A stretch of DNA of 5,366 nt from Dehalococcoidia bacterium (GTDB lineage Bacteria > Chloroflexota > Dehalococcoidia > SAR202 > UBA11138): contig JAAXHY010000382.1 in assembly GCA_012270665.1 (NCBI GenBank), positions 1-5,366 of the forward strand, given 5' to 3'. Below, in pieces: positions 5,163 through 5,366 of the stretch. The notes below the pieces were generated by a model. That model did no database searches. It was not told where the DNA came from and saw only the letters and a list, made by a program, of their open reading frames with translations. How positions within the stretch are numbered: position 1 is the first letter of the stretch; every line of letters starts with the position of its first letter. The translations under genes were made by a program, and so were the position numbers.

Positions 5163-5366
5163 TTATAGTTGGGGTTCCATGTCTTCCTCGACAAGCTGGC
5201 GCCATAGGGCGACGTCAGGGTCTGCCTCAGTGGAGTATTCTTCGACGCTCTTCAGAACGGGCTTGGTCAGCCGAGAACTCAGTCGCGCCCCCGAAACCAC
5301 CGCATAGGCGTCCAGCCCGGTCGCCCGTCGCAGTATCCTGGCGTTGTCTGTCGCCCGCTGCACATC
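5163..5366 (-). CDS. C-terminal fragment of an unrecognised protein
   Basis: An open frame enters from the right edge (first codon at the edge GAT, then GTG) and ends at TAA (5165-5163). It gives 67 residues containing ARILRRATGLDAYAVVSGARLSS followed, after a lysine-rich patch, by an acidic tail ending EEDMEPQL. The GTG at 5363 is probably internal, because the frame stays open to the edge and no Shine-Dalgarno is visible in the few bases before it. The pattern of a basic helix, then a hydrophobic strand (DAYAVVSGA), then a second helix is reminiscent of C-termini of some restriction-nuclease-like proteins, but I cannot assign a family. It converges on the DUF4392 gene with a 3-bp gap, so the transcripts' 3' ends must overlap. 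Confidence 0.55.
   Translation of the reverse strand, partial: DVQRATDNARILRRATGLDAYAVVSGARLSSRLTKPVLKSVEEYSTEADPDVALWRQLVEEDMEPQL

Noticed and set aside
5090..5230. Intrinsic terminator after the DUF4392 gene
   Set aside because: No GC stem followed by a T-run is visible on either strand around the junction.
1..5366. CRISPR array, tRNA or rRNA gene
   Set aside because: No regularly spaced repeats of CRISPR length, no cloverleaf-like segment and no rRNA-like stretch were seen in the non-coding parts.

Overview
The window reads as a GC-rich bacterial chromosome segment with bacterial Shine-Dalgarno sites, sigma70-like promoters and a standard bacterial mutS. Frequent ATA isoleucine codons in GC-rich genes, and this combination of families, would fit a Chloroflexota lineage (Dehalococcoidia/SAR202-like). 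That placement is an impression, not a demonstrated result.

Layout. (1) 1-2505 (+): mutS, the DNA mismatch recognition ATPase, nearly complete but apparently lacking its first 20-40 residues. The window opens exactly on an ATG that aligns with an internal Met of the family. (2) 2506-2650: a G-rich stretch with a quadruplex-type motif on the + strand. On the - strand the same bases encode a proline-rich segment. (3) 2651-3157 (-): a small protein with two membrane helices and cytoplasmic ends, resembling SLATT-type membrane proteins. It has a strong Shine-Dalgarno and a good promoter. Its stop codon overlaps the start of a second reading frame (2658-2362, -), a small proline-rich protein that runs antisense into the end of mutS. 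(4) 3158-3488: a divergent control region with a promoter facing each way. Between them lies a 124-bp element (3273-3396) with two-block terminal inverted repeats, flanked by a perfect 9-bp direct repeat (GGCTCACTA). This has the architecture of a MITE (non-autonomous transposon) with its target-site duplication. (5) 3489-4283 and 4311-5159 (+): two genes 27 bp apart, a DUF1445/YcsI-type putative hydro-lyase and a DUF4392 protein. Together they match the two halves of the animal mitochondrial D-glutamate cyclase (DGLUCY), here as separate genes in an operon. (6) 5163-5366 (-): the C-terminal end of an unrecognised gene entering from the right, convergent with the operon and 3 bp from it.

How it works together. 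The mutS gene is housekeeping and probably unrelated to its neighbours. The two + strand genes probably act together in D-glutamate/5-oxoproline metabolism. The two-gene - strand unit (membrane protein plus proline-rich partner) is the least characterised part and the best candidate for an undescribed system. The inserted element is the clearest structure that gene calling would not reveal.
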